A stretch of DNA of 64,000 bases, from the NCBI RefSeq assembly GCF_026151205.1, contig NC_087078.1, positions 844,175 to 908,174 on the forward strand. Reading direction: 5' to 3'. The DNA is from Bolinopsis microptera. Its lineage: Eukaryota; Ctenophora; Tentaculata; Lobata; Bolinopsidae. Within the stretch, counting starts at the first letter, position 1, and each line of letters starts with the position of its first letter. Below, piece after piece: positions 1 through 10,377 of this stretch. A program made the position numbers and the translations under genes. The notes beneath the pieces were generated by a model, which was not told the origin of the DNA, did no database searches, and was given only the letters and a program-made list of their open reading frames with translations.

Positions 1-2846
1 GTCATATCAGCCTCTTCTTCATCTGATGGTTCATGCCACGAGGGAGACTTCCCAAATGCAACACGTCGCTTCTTGGACCTACTAACAGTGGGAGTTTTAG
101 GAGAATCAGGGTTGGCTATCTTGGGTCGTTTAATTGGGCTGGTGAAGGAAGATATGTCACCAACTGCTGGGGATTTAGAGGACACATTGGATAAAACAGC
201 TTCAACTTTGCTCTTGTTGAGCTTCTTAATCTCCTTCTTCAGTTTATCAATAGTCGACTGATATCCCTTCTCGGCAGTAGAGTATTGTTCTAAATTCGCA
301 TTTGCAATTTTTAACTGACCTTCTTTCTCTTTCAACTTTTGACTAGTGACCTTGAAATTCTTTTGTTTGTCCTTCAATACACCCATTTCGGTTTTAAGAT
401 CCTCATATTGAAAACGATATTTAGAATTGTCTGATTCTAACTGCTCCATTTTCAAATGTAGGTCAGCAACTTCATTTTGCTTTTCAGTCAAAAATCCTTC
501 AAACTTTAACTTTTCAGAATCACTCAATTTCTGTTCAGCTTGATGAAGAGACAATTTTTCCAAGAGTTCCTTTTTGGCTTGTTCCAAAAGTCCGATTTTC
601 AAGTTTAACGATTTCAGTTCGTCAGTGGTTGCAGAGGTTGATGTTATTTTGGCATCATCAAGCTTCAGTATTTTGTTTTGGAGTTTGCTGATTTCTTCTG
701 CCAATGCTGATATATCCCCAGCCTTATTGGAAATGGAGCTCTTTAATTGCACATTCTCCTTTTCACAAGCTTCTTTTTGGAATGCGACGTTTTTCAACTC
801 TTTAGACAAATCAATCTTCACTTTAGCTAAATCACCGTTTAAGTTTTTTATCAACATATCTTTCTCACGAAGACTTGCAGTGGCTTCACTCAGTTGATCG
901 TATAATTTCTGTTGACGATCTGAGGAATCAATTACAGCTGAATTTATTGACGATTTAGATTTGTCAACTTCTATCAAAAGCTGATCGACTCTAGCTTGTA
1001 ATTGGAAATTCTTCTGCTCTAGGTCACAGCAGATCTTCATCTTTTCTTCAACTAATTTTTCTGCTTTATCTTTTCTTGAAGAAATGTCCGACAAATTTTG
1101 CTCTAACTTCATAGCAGATTTCAAGAGATCTGTTATCTTCTGAGCTGAGGATTGAATTTGGTCTTTCAGCTTTAAAGCTGCTGCATCTTTTTTGGCAAGT
1201 ATGTTGTCCTGATGTCGTACACTTCCTCTCAATGATTTCATTTCACTGCTGCAGCAGTCAAATGTTTCTTGCATGACTGACACTGTTCTGGTGAGGTTAT
1301 CGTGTTCATCTTTTAAATGTTGCATACTCAGCAACAATTCATTGACTAGCTGTTTTAATGACTCATTTTTAGAAACCAGCTCCCCTAGCTCACAATCTTT
1401 TCCCGACAATGACAAGGCCATAGATTGGTAATCCTGCTCAAGTTGTTCACATTTGCTTTTCAATTCACGATATTCCAACACCATTTTGTCTAAATCAGAT
1501 GCAATTGTTTTTGAGTGATTGTCATGGTCAGATGATTTATTTTCTAACTCTACTAGCTTGTTATCCTTTGTTCTATTGGACAACGTGAGGCCTTCGATTT
1601 CTTGCAAGTATTCAACCTCTTTTAACTGAACACTATTAAGACTTTCAGATATAGAGTTAAGCTGAGTTTCAATCTCTTCTCTGGTACGAGACAGTTCTTG
1701 CATTTTGGCTTCTTTATCTTCAACTAAAGCCTTCAGCTCAAGCTCATTCTTCATTGCTGTGCTACATGTATCAGTTAGATTCTTCACTTCAGCTTCACTA
1801 CATTCTTGCTTTTCCTGTAGATCTTCCACGCATTTGACCAGTTGGGAAACACTATCTTTCAGCGACCTATTTTCACTCTCAATGCGATCATTCTTTGATG
1901 CCATCTCATTATATTGAGTCGACAACTGAGTTAGTGAATCAGTTAGCTCAGTCAGCTCAGTTTGAAGTTCCTCAATTTGCTGCTCAGCATCATCTTTGTA
2001 ACTGTTGAACTGATCTGAAATGTTTTTACTTTCTTGCTGTAGTTTTTCTACATTCTCCTGTGCACACTTATAGGCTGATTTAGTTACATTGATCATATTT
2101 TGAAGTTCATCTAGCTTTGAGTCTTGAGAGGCTATAAAAGCTAGCTGCTTGGTTTTGTCACTTTCTAAATTCTTTATCTTATCTTCGAGGGAAGAGATGA
2201 CACTGCGTTTGTCAAGTAACTGTCTAGAAATATCATCAATGTCCAATTTACAAGAAGCAACTTCCTTTTCTAAAGCCATATTGGTATTTTTGGTGCTCTC
2301 AATTTCATTTTTGGATGAAAATGCTAGTTCTTCAAGGGTAATTTCTTTCTCTTTGACACAAGCTTTCAGAGCATCTACTCTTTTTTCAGTAGCTTCAACC
2401 ACTTCCAGCATTTTGGTTTTCATCTCTTGAATCTGCTTAATGTTATCAGCAGCTAACATTCTTAGCGAGTCTCTATCTTCTTCACCACGGACAATAGATG
2501 TTTGAAGATTTTCAGAGTGATTTTTAAGAGCAATGAACAACTCCCTGGCAGTTTTTAACTTCACATTGATCTGTGCTTGATTCATCTGTTCCTTTTGAAG
2601 TAAAGTCACCAGATTTTCATTTTCGATCTGCTTCTCTAACACTTGATTACGTTGGTTTGTGATAAGACGCTCACACTCTTTGAGCTTGGCGATTTTTTGC
2701 TTAAGCTCAATTTCTGAAGTCGTTTGCCATTTTCGAATTTTCTCAGCTTCTTCTTGAAGTTTGCAGTGAATTGAAGTCATATTCATATTAGATTTTTCTG
2801 CTTCATGTTGTGCTACTGATAGTCGCTGTCTCTGTTGTAACATGTC
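1..2846 (-). CDS. SYCP1: Synaptonemal complex protein 1 homologue, large 3' coding exon (partial)
   Basis: The minus strand is open for about 948 codons from an acceptor-like TTTAG (AG at 2848-2847) to the left edge, where the frame is still open. The first ATG lies at 2843-2841, three bases after the acceptor. The product is almost entirely charged coiled coil, as expected for the transverse filament protein that zips homologues in meiosis. The N-terminal part has an EEAEKIRKW segment followed by a K-rich heptad region that resembles the conserved motif of animal SYCP1. The C-terminal end switches to a basic, Pro/Ser/Thr-rich tail with SPKTPTV and KKRRVAFGKSP, then an acidic EEEAD stretch, matching the DNA-binding tail order of SYCP1. 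Human SYCP1 is 976 residues, so nearly all of the protein is here. Further N-terminal residues or a last exon may lie elsewhere. The coiled coil alone could fit other filament proteins; the two end motifs decide the call. Confidence 0.78.
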
Positions 2847-3268
2847 CTAAATGAGGTGGGTGGATTTATTTTAAACTCTAAGAACAAATATTATCATTAA
2901 AATTATGATTATGTATGGAAAGAGAACAGAAAATTAAAATGAACGAGTGGGGCAATGTTTCAAAATCTTGAGGACTTGATATGAATCTTGAGGACTTGAT
3001 ATGACAGGTATTATATTAGTTATAAACAAGTCAAACAAAAGTAGTAAAAAGTCATAAACTATTCTTGATCTCAATAATAACAGTCACACTCATAACAATC
3101 TTCTGTACATAAAAATCATGATAATAACATTATAAAAATCACTGTATTCATTAACATTAAATAAAATTCACTATACAATATAACAGTAAACTAGTATTGC
3201 ATCTTTTAAGGCATAAATTGCCTTAAAATTCAAGATTTAATGAAATTGAGCATCTAGCTAATAAAACA
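2847..3268 (-). other. Short spacer between FBXL13 stop and SYCP1 exon
   Basis: This AT-rich stretch has no open frame of note. On the minus strand it is the 3' flank of FBXL13 and the 5' flank of the SYCP1 exon. An AATAAA lies on the minus strand at 2870-2865, only about 17 bases before the SYCP1 acceptor AG. A 20-bp direct duplication (core CTTGAGGACTTGATATG) lies at 2964-3003. Confidence 0.5.
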
Positions 3269-5593
3269 TCATCCTACATTTAAAGTATGAACCACTGTAC
3301 ATCCATGTTGAATAAACTTAGCAATGCTACCATAGTTCAATTTCGGACAGTAAGAAACATTAAGATACTTAAGATTCTTACAACCAACACGAAGGTTTCT
3401 GATTCCTTTATCTGTTACGTTTTTAATCTCTGAAATATTCAGTTTGACCAGGTAAATGCAAACACTGGCCATGCTGGTTAGGGTAGTATTAGTTATCAAT
3501 TTACAACCACCAATGTTCAAATGTGTCAAGCATTTGTTTTCAAAAATTAGCATTTTCATACCATAATCTGATATACTAGTACAGTAAGAAATATCCAAAT
3601 ACTTCAAGTTTTCTAGACTTGCCATTCGCTCTATACCGATATCTGTAATGAGATTGCATTCAGCCATTGATAAATAGTCAAGTTTTTGGCATTGACGAAG
3701 ATAACCTGCTCCATAGTCAGTGATGGAACAGCCAGAAACATCAAGCAATCTAAGGGTGGGATGAGTGGCAATCATGGCCATACCAACATCAGTTACATTT
3801 TCACAGTAAGCAATAGAGAGGTATGCCAACTTTGGACAACAGCTCACAAGCCTTTGGATGCTTTTATCTCCAACTCGTATGCAATTAGTCAGGCTGAGTT
3901 CTTGTAGGTAAGGAGCGGCAGGACTATCAAGAATATGCTTGATGCCTGCATCTGTCAGTCGGACACAGTCTGTCAGATTGATGACTGTGAGTGTTCGAGA
4001 GTTTGCAATTGGTTTTAAAGCAGTGTCATAAACTCTGAGACAATCGACAAGATGAATGTGGTGCATGTTTCTTCCTCCCATTATTTCAGCAACACCACTG
4101 TCTGTAACAAATCTGTTCCCTTCAAAGTAAAACTTTTCAAGCTGAACCAAATTAGTAGCAATGTATTTCAGCCCTCTATCGGTTATTTTAATCGCTTGTA
4201 TTAGTGATAAAATCCTTAGTCTTTGACATGTGGCAGCCAATTTAGAAAGGCAATCATCAGTTAGGCCTGGTATGTTGTCTAATAAAAGTGAGTTGAGAAG
4301 AACACAACATTGGCCAATGTTTGCCAAGCAATTTCCATTTATACTTGGACACCCAGACAGATTCAAATGAGAAAGTGTCCTCAGAGACTTGCTTATCACC
4401 AGATAATAAAACCCAGCTTCAGTTAGGTCTACACAATAAGAGACGTCTAAGTATTTCAAACAAGGGAAGTACTTGGCAATATTAGCGAAACAGGTATCAT
4501 CACACTTGCTGTTTGCTAGATTCAGATAGCCCACAAAGGGACAGCTTACGCCTACTTGCTGGAGCAAATGAGACCTCACATTACATCCTGACAAATCAAT
4601 ATCTTGAAGATTCTTACAATCTTTCAAGTTCTCCAAAATTTTAGGGGAAACACTATCACAGTTTTCCATTTTTATATGGTAAAGGAAAAATTTATAACGT
4701 CTTAATATGTTGCAGAAAACGACATCATTGATTTCAAATCCAGCTTTAGTCAAGTCGAGCTCTGTGTAAAGAGTACACTCTTGTAGCAGAACATGCCAGG
4801 TGTTACATACCATTGAGCAAGCTATTCTTGACTTGAGGTCTAAGTTTTTAAAAATTTTAGCAGCAACATTGGGAGGCAGTTTCGAAATGTTATCAACATC
4901 TTGGAGTTTGTCTTTATTTTCTGGATCATCTGGATTATCTGGAGTTTCAAGAGCATTTTGTTTTAAGGCTTGACTTTGAAAATAATTATTTTTCCAGTGT
5001 ATATCCCTAGTGAACAAGTGCCATCTCATAAAGCATCTGGACAAGTATGTGTATGATAAAGATCTCATCAAGATTTGTATGGCTTTTTCAACATTCATGG
5101 AGTAATTCTTGGTTCTGCTTACCCAGATATTAACAATTTTTCGTAAGAGCTTGGAGTAAAAATGATTATCAGCTAACGTGGTGTTTCTATGGATGATTGA
5201 CCTTTTTGTTAGCTGTTGAGTATGGTACTCTTTCAATGCAAGAAAATACTTCTTAAGCTGAACTTTAGAGCTGTGCTCAATAGATATGATCATCTGCTCA
5301 TGTTGCTTTTTCCTCAAGAACGGATTATCAAATATGTGTTGCTCAAGGAAGCATGGTTTAAATACACGTTTAATAGGAAGATCATTTCCCTTAATGAAGC
5401 TGTCCCAAGATAGTGATGTTTCTTTAAATTCTCCAGACTGTATTCTGCGTAGGTGACAAAGGACATCTTTAAGAGGATTTGCTGGTTTATAGAACGTCAA
5501 AACTGTCAATAATCCTTCTATAGTCTCAGGCACTTGATAAGAAAGAAGATATTTTCTTACCTCATGGTTATCATACATATTTTCTTTTGTCAT
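3269..5593 (-). CDS. FBXL13: F-box and leucine-rich repeat protein 13 / dynein regulatory complex subunit 6
   Basis: This 774-residue protein comes from one uninterrupted exon. Residues about 10-50 (VRKYLLSYQVPETIEGLLTV, then NPLKDVL) look like the RIIa/DPY-30-type dimerisation helix pair found at the start of this family. An F-box follows at about 239-285 (LPPNVAAKIF, then CNTWHVLL). The rest is a run of cysteine-containing LRRs with repeated C..LT..G, DVSYC and LNLSGC signatures, ending in CPKLNYGSIAKF and a short tail. In ciliated animals FBXL13 is DRC6 of the axonemal nexin-dynein regulatory complex. The domain order and the poorly conserved linker between N-terminus and F-box fit that better than FBXL2/FBXL20, which lack the N-terminal part. 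The start at 5593 is the first in-frame ATG after an acceptor-like TTACAG ending at 5601. The same strand carries SYCP1 422 bp downstream. Confidence 0.85.
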   Translation of the reverse strand: MTKENMYDNHEVRKYLLSYQVPETIEGLLTVLTFYKPANPLKDVLCHLRRIQSGEFKETSLSWDSFIKGNDLPIKRVFKPCFLEQHIFDNPFLRKKQHEQMIISIEHSSKVQLKKYFLALKEYHTQQLTKRSIIHRNTTLADNHFYSKLLRKIVNIWVSRTKNYSMNVEKAIQILMRSLSYTYLSRCFMRWHLFTRDIHWKNNYFQSQALKQNALETPDNPDDPENKDKLQDVDNISKLPPNVAAKIFKNLDLKSRIACSMVCNTWHVLLQECTLYTELDLTKAGFEINDVVFCNILRRYKFFLYHIKMENCDSVSPKILENLKDCKNLQDIDLSGCNVRSHLLQQVGVSCPFVGYLNLANSKCDDTCFANIAKYFPCLKYLDVSYCVDLTEAGFYYLVISKSLRTLSHLNLSGCPSINGNCLANIGQCCVLLNSLLLDNIPGLTDDCLSKLAATCQRLRILSLIQAIKITDRGLKYIATNLVQLEKFYFEGNRFVTDSGVAEIMGGRNMHHIHLVDCLRVYDTALKPIANSRTLTVINLTDCVRLTDAGIKHILDSPAAPYLQELSLTNCIRVGDKSIQRLVSCCPKLAYLSIAYCENVTDVGMAMIATHPTLRLLDVSGCSITDYGAGYLRQCQKLDYLSMAECNLITDIGIERMASLENLKYLDISYCTSISDYGMKMLIFENKCLTHLNIGGCKLITNTTLTSMASVCIYLVKLNISEIKNVTDKGIRNLRVGCKNLKYLNVSYCPKLNYGSIAKFIQHGCTVVHTLNVG

Positions 5594-6203
5594 ATTTCTC
5601 CTGTAATCATTATTATTGAAAGTTTTGGTTGTTTATAAATTAATCATAATATAATCAATTATTAACCATCCAGTGGGCAACAACATATTCTAAGTGAATC
5701 TATCATAAAATACTTCTTTGCTTACCCTGACAGGTTCTGATCTGCGGGTTTGAAATCCCAATAACAGTGTGTTGGGACATATTGGACCTTCCAGATGGCA
5801 GCTAAGAATAGTGAGCTGTTGTAAATGTAATCCATTATTTGGCTGTCTAGACCTTTACTTGTGTGCTGGCCGAAGAAAAGTGTTTTTCTCTAGAAGCAAG
5901 CCAATGTTTCTGATTTTTAAAATTGCACCAAGTAACATACTCTTTTTGCTAGAAGTGCAGTGATTTTTTTATAGAAAAGATGTCTACAACAGCTTCAATC
6001 CAAGTCCTCTGTTTGTAGTCGTAGTTATTGATTGATTGAATCAGCCTGGTTATTTTGTTAGCTAACTAATTCGTGGTTTAAGCTCTTATTTTATTTATGA
6101 TTAAAGGAATGTAAAACCTTTTTGTTTCATTGAAAACTTTTCGTTTCATTGTGCCAACTCTTTGAAGTAGACTTTTCTAGAGTGCCATTGTCTTTGGTCA
6201 AGG
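5594..6203. other. Upstream flank of FBXL13, no gene seen
   Basis: No coding potential is visible. On the minus strand GATTACAG ends at 5601, eight bases before the FBXL13 ATG, and looks like a 3' splice site of a 5'-UTR intron or a trans-splice acceptor. No clear TATA box or CpG-rich promoter stands out. Short open frames on either strand have no protein-like composition. Confidence 0.4.
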
Positions 6204-6484
6204 CAGTGTCGTAACGAAGGGCCCCGCCGACCCCGCTGTGCGTGCGCCATCTTAGGGGGGGGCGCAAATCGTCGTTTGAATGTGGGACAATTTGGAAAAC
6301 TAAACTACGGTACTATAAAACTGTGCGTTTTGCTCTAGAACCACACTATTTTAGAGATTTTACCAGCTATCTTCTCAAATCATATAATTTGTTCAATTTT
6401 AGGGAGGGGCGCCAACAGGAGAGGGGGCGCCAACAGGGGGGCGCTTTGTCAGCAGGGGCGCCAACAGGCAACGTTACGCCACTG
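6204..6484. mobile_element. hAT-type MITE (non-autonomous DNA transposon)
   Basis: The element starts CAGTGTCGTAACG and ends CGTTACGCCACTG, imperfect inverted ends with the CAGTG start common in hAT elements. The flanks GGTCAAGG (6196-6203) and GGTCAAGT (6485-6492) form an 8-bp target duplication with one mismatch, the size made by hAT transposases. The right half carries three tandem GGCGCCAACAGG-type motifs. A second, incomplete copy lies at 24617-24845. It has no transposase coding capacity. Confidence 0.75.
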
Positions 6485-7040
6485 GGTCAAGTCAATGTTG
6501 CTGTAATTCCGGGTGTCCCTTAAATGCAGGGGCTATTACAGAGTGAGCACTACAGCTGCATTCTGCAACTGAGTCTGTGAGAAAATGTTTGCTAGAGTAG
6601 GATGTACACCATTGCATGCGTAGCACCGTCATGGAGCATTTTCACAGATTGTCCAATATCTCACCATTCAATTTTTTTATCTCGGATTGTCGGATTGTTC
6701 TTGGTCCCAATGTTAAGATCATGCAATGCTGAGCTCGGATGAATAAAATAAATCAGGACATGTGCATGCCTGAACATGGATATAATGAGGAGTGTGTTAG
6801 TGGCAGTTAGAGGTGTACGTGGGAATGGAAAGAAGGCATGGACCGCCCCTATATCTAATGTGTCCTTCAACCTGATACCTGAGGAAGAAAACAAGTTTTT
6901 TAATACACCCACCGAAGATATACATTTAATTTCAGAAATATTATCAAAAGCTAGGAAACTTTTAAACGTTCTTAATCCGGCAATGCTTTAAGGAGAGAAA
7001 AAAACATGGAAGTAACAAAATGAATAAAATATAAATAAAA
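6485..7040. other. Intergenic DNA, nothing recognised
   Basis: No conserved frame, repeat copy or RNA gene was recognised. Open frames on both strands overlap one another and look like chance. Confidence 0.35.
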
Positions 7041-7044
7041 TATT

Positions 7045-7165
7045 GAATAAATTACATTCAATTTTAGCAATGGCCAATTGGCTGACTATAAGGTCATGGC
7101 CTGAACAAACAATTTTTTTAAATAGTCAAGTGATGCTAAAGCAGAGCACAAATGTGTAATAAGTT
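7045..7165 (+). repeat. Short dispersed repeat, copy 1 (about 120 bp)
   Basis: The stretch with CAATGGCCAATTGGCTGAC and CAAGTGATGCTAAAGCAGAG recurs at 37403-37526 with only a few differences. Its flanks do not match, so it is a mobile or dispersed unit and not a segmental duplication. A more diverged echo of its right part lies near 24025-24050. The family is not recognised; a short SINE or MITE fragment is possible. Confidence 0.6.
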
Positions 7166-7900
7166 AATAGATTAAAAACTGATTCATGTGATGCATTACG
7201 CAGAGCACAGATAAAAATACTGATTCAATGATTAAAATTATAGCTGTGAGTGTCAATAAATTACTGAGTCATAGAAAAGGAACGATGTACACGTGATCTG
7301 AGATACCAATATCTCAATATCAAAAGGATAGTGTCTAGAAACATTCATAGTCCATGGTGGCAGTTATCAAGTTAAACGAAGTTTTAATACTTTCAACACT
7401 ACTATATAACAAATAATTTGAGGATGTCCAATATGTCCATGGCTTGCTAAAGTCAACTGCATCGGGGGTACTATGATGGTCCAGGGGGTGCTGAATCAGA
7501 AGACTGGCACGCTAACCTGTTAAGAAGTTAAGTAGTTGTAGTGAATAATGTTTCTGTTTGGAAATGTATAACTCCATTCTCACCACAATCCACAATTGGA
7601 CAATTGGACAACCCTGATTAATGTATAGATAGTGTTGAAAGAATTTTGAGCTTAAATCTTGAACCAATACTTCTGATAACTTTTGGGGCTGTGCTCCAAG
7701 AACAGGCTGACATATATATGGCTTATGGATTATATTTAATGTATTCTGATTAAATGATAGGGCTTGCCAGTCCAACCACCTCATATTTTTCATACTCACT
7801 CACTCTCTTGTCCCATGTGTCGTAGTCCGTCAGTCTGTTCAATTTTTCAATCTTTTGAATCATTTTGACTAATCCAGTTTAAATACACTTTCATTGTTTT
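7166..7900. other. Intergenic DNA, nothing recognised
   Basis: AT-rich sequence with a partial echo of the preceding repeat at 7185-7215 (GTGATGCATTACGCAGAGC). No gene was recognised. Confidence 0.3.
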
Positions 7901-8013
7901 CCACAACGGAACATTTGAAATTGCTATCTGCTTTTCTTTCTTTCCAGGGAGTGTGCTGGTTGGACGTGAAGGTGCCCCCTGGATTGCCTGGTACCCCCAA
8001 TTGCTTCTACGCC

Positions 8014-9585
8014 ATGAACGATACACCCACTGACTCTTCTCAATCTGTTCCGGACCAGACTTCAACTACTACGGTTCCGGATCAGACTACACCTGCACCC
8101 ACGACTCCTACCATTATGGTGGAAATTGACGAAGTACTGAAGGATGTTGAAAATATAATTCTTTCAGAATACCACGAATCAGAGGAAAATAAAGATTGTA
8201 GCAGCCTCCTTAGTTTCTTCTCAGGGTCTACCCCCCTTGACAACTTCCTGTTGACTCACTCGCAGAGCCTGCGCTCAGAGGTAGATATCATTAAGCTCAA
8301 CATCTGTAACATTCTAAAACTTGATGTGAACAAATTTGCAATCATAACGCCATCTATGGTTAAGAGCTGCCCATCTCTTAAAAAACTCACCTTAGCAGAG
8401 GGTCTACTATCCCTGCTTGGCCTTGCAGAAAATGTCTGTGCTGTAATAAGTGGCAAGAGATGTGACCACGAGGTTAAGTCCCCTTCTTATTTGTCAGCCC
8501 CCTCCAGCATTCCAATGGGTCATACTACTTCTAACGAAAGCTCTATACACAAGTCCTTAGAAGATATTCAAACATCCATTAAAAACTTGAAAGACAATGA
8601 TAGCCACCTTAGGACTCTTGACTCCATAAACACCAAGCTTGCTGAGCTCAAAGTTGATATTAACTGTTTCAAAAACAGCAGATCCTCAAACGTATCCACT
8701 CCTGACCTGCCCATGCCTCCTTTTATCATAGGGCCACCAGCAGCCTGTGAAACAGACCATGAACAGCTCCTGCTAGATGCACAGAAGCCTTCAAGTGCAG
8801 ACGACCCTAAGTCTAAGCACATCATGTCTTATTTACCAGAATTCATTGATACAACCTTGAACTCTCAGCTATTAGATTTCCTTGCTCAACAGAACGATGA
8901 TTTTGTCAAGAACACAGAAAACGGGCATGGAGTTATAAGCTTTGGTGAACGATATGATTACCCCGGGGCAAAAGCTGCTAAGCCCATATCAGAAGACCTG
9001 CCTGAAGTTCTTGCTGAACTTGCCTCAAGGATAAAGAAGCTTTGCCCTGAAACAGTTATTAATCAATGCCTGATCAACCGGTACAATGATGAGAGCAGTT
9101 TTCTCCCTAAACACTCGGATAACGAGAACTCGCTTGTGCATGATAGTTCGATTTTCACTGTATCGTTAGGAAGCCAGTGTTCAGTTAAGTTCTCAATGAA
9201 AGGATCAGAAAGTGGGGAAGTCATTGAGACAATAGAGGGACGCAGTCTATATATCATGAGCAAGCAGTCTCAGTTCCTCTGGGACCACAGAATAGATAAG
9301 AGCAGTGAAAGGAGGGACGTGAGATTCAGTATAACGTTCCGCTACGTGAGCAGCAGTAGCAATGCAACATTGATTATTGGTGACTCAAATACCCGGTTCC
9401 TCCGATTTGGTGCTGGAAAAGGGACATTCGGTCACAAACTGCCTGGAAAAAGACTTGAATGCTTCACAATAGATCAGTTAGACCCTGCCCTTTGTGTAGG
9501 ATATAAGAATGTTGTAGTACACTGTGGTGTAAATAATATTAAGAGGGGAGGGGGTGATGTTACCAATCACGTTATTTTTGTCAAA
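8014..9585 (+). CDS. LINE A ORF1: AlkB-like dioxygenase plus SGNH hydrolase (3' part deleted)
   Basis: The frame is open from about 7894; the ATG at 8014 (MNDTPTDSSQ) is the likely start because the preceding codons look non-coding. Residues 1-250 are Ser/Thr/Pro-rich with a short helical stretch. Residues about 270-450 form an AlkB-type Fe(II)/2-oxoglutarate dioxygenase: SYLPEFID at its start, the iron-binding H-x-D in LPKHSDNE (H367, D369), a second His in WDHRID, and the 2-oxoglutarate Arg in VRFSITFR. An SGNH hydrolase follows directly, with GDSN and HCGVNNI. The frame then leaves this domain near 9585, where an internal deletion joins it to the middle of the endonuclease. Esterase domains in ORF1 are known for CR1-like LINEs. 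The AlkB domain is the unusual part; it may act on alkylated RNA or DNA of the element. Confidence 0.8.
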
Positions 9586-9587
9586 AG

Positions 9588-10062
9588 AAAAACCAGTTCA
9601 AGGGTAAAGGATCAGGAGTGTGTCTTTACCTGCACAACTCCTTTAACTTTAACAAAATCCCTGGCTTATCTCTCTGTAATGAACACATAGAATCACTGTT
9701 CGTATCCATCACTAGCTTGCAAGACCCAACTGTTGTAGGGGTTATATACCGTCCCCCAAACGCATCACTTGAACTGTTCAACGAAGCATATGAATGTATT
9801 CTCTCAAAACTGAATGGCAAAAAAGTATATATTCTTGGTGATTTCAATATAAACATGTTGAAGGACCCATCTCCATCAGAGGACAAATTCCAAGAAATAA
9901 TATTTAACAACGGCTTCATACCAACCATATCAGTACCAACTCACCAAATGCCTGGCTGTTCCAGGACCTGTATTGACAATATCCATACCAATGTAGTAGA
10001 TCAAACCCTTATTTCTGGTGTGATATCTGACAAGATCTCCCACCATCACCCTATATTCACTC
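9588..10062 (+). pseudogene. LINE A ORF2: endonuclease fragment
   Basis: From about 9588 a different frame reads as the second half of an apurinic-type LINE endonuclease: GKGSGVCLYLHNSF, VVGVIYRPPNASLELF, YILGDFNINML and the catalytic-type SHHHPIF. The N-terminal half of the nuclease, with its Asn and Glu motifs, is missing because of the internal deletion after ORF1. A poly-T run at 10063 interrupts the frame where a SINE has inserted. The same domain is seen in LINE D. Confidence 0.8.
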
Positions 10063-10376
10063 TTTTTTTTTTTTTTTTTTTTTTTAAACAAATTTAAATT
10101 TTGGTATTTATTAATAACAATCAAAACATATCATATCATAAAAATAAAGCCGCGCGTTGGTTGACTGCCTCAGTATGGTGAATAATTTAAGCTTGAAGGT
10201 GCCCTACGCATTTACAGAACATTATGCGGCGATCACATGATCACGAGGACCTGTGAGCGCCAAATTTAATTTAAACTTTCTAGAAATCGTACATCACTAC
10301 GAGTTACTCATGCTTTTGAATTATAGGAGTGCGGATTGTCAGGTATTTCATTCATTCATACTTAATCGGTTTAACT
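10063..10376 (-). mobile_element. SINE-1 copy inserted in LINE A
   Basis: A 23-base poly-T at 10063-10085 is the poly-A tail of a minus-strand insertion. The body has GGTATTTATTAATA, CGCGCGTTGGTTGACTGCC and GATCACATGATCACGAGGA. Copies recur at 24361-24578 (minus) and at 38175-38420 plus 39470-39495 (plus), where the shared 5' edge is TTAAACCGA followed by TATGAATGAATGA. The LINE A frame resumes right after it (FPDSVPTPDSSDK), which confirms insertion into the LINE. No protein is encoded and no clear tRNA, 5S or 7SL head was recognised. Confidence 0.8.
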
Positions 10377-10377
10377 T

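Noticed and set aside
3686-5413. Plus-strand frames inside FBXL13
   Set aside because: Antisense shadows of the LRR gene.
5601-7900. tRNA or other RNA polymerase III gene near FBXL13
   Set aside because: No paired A and B boxes or cloverleaf could be found by eye.
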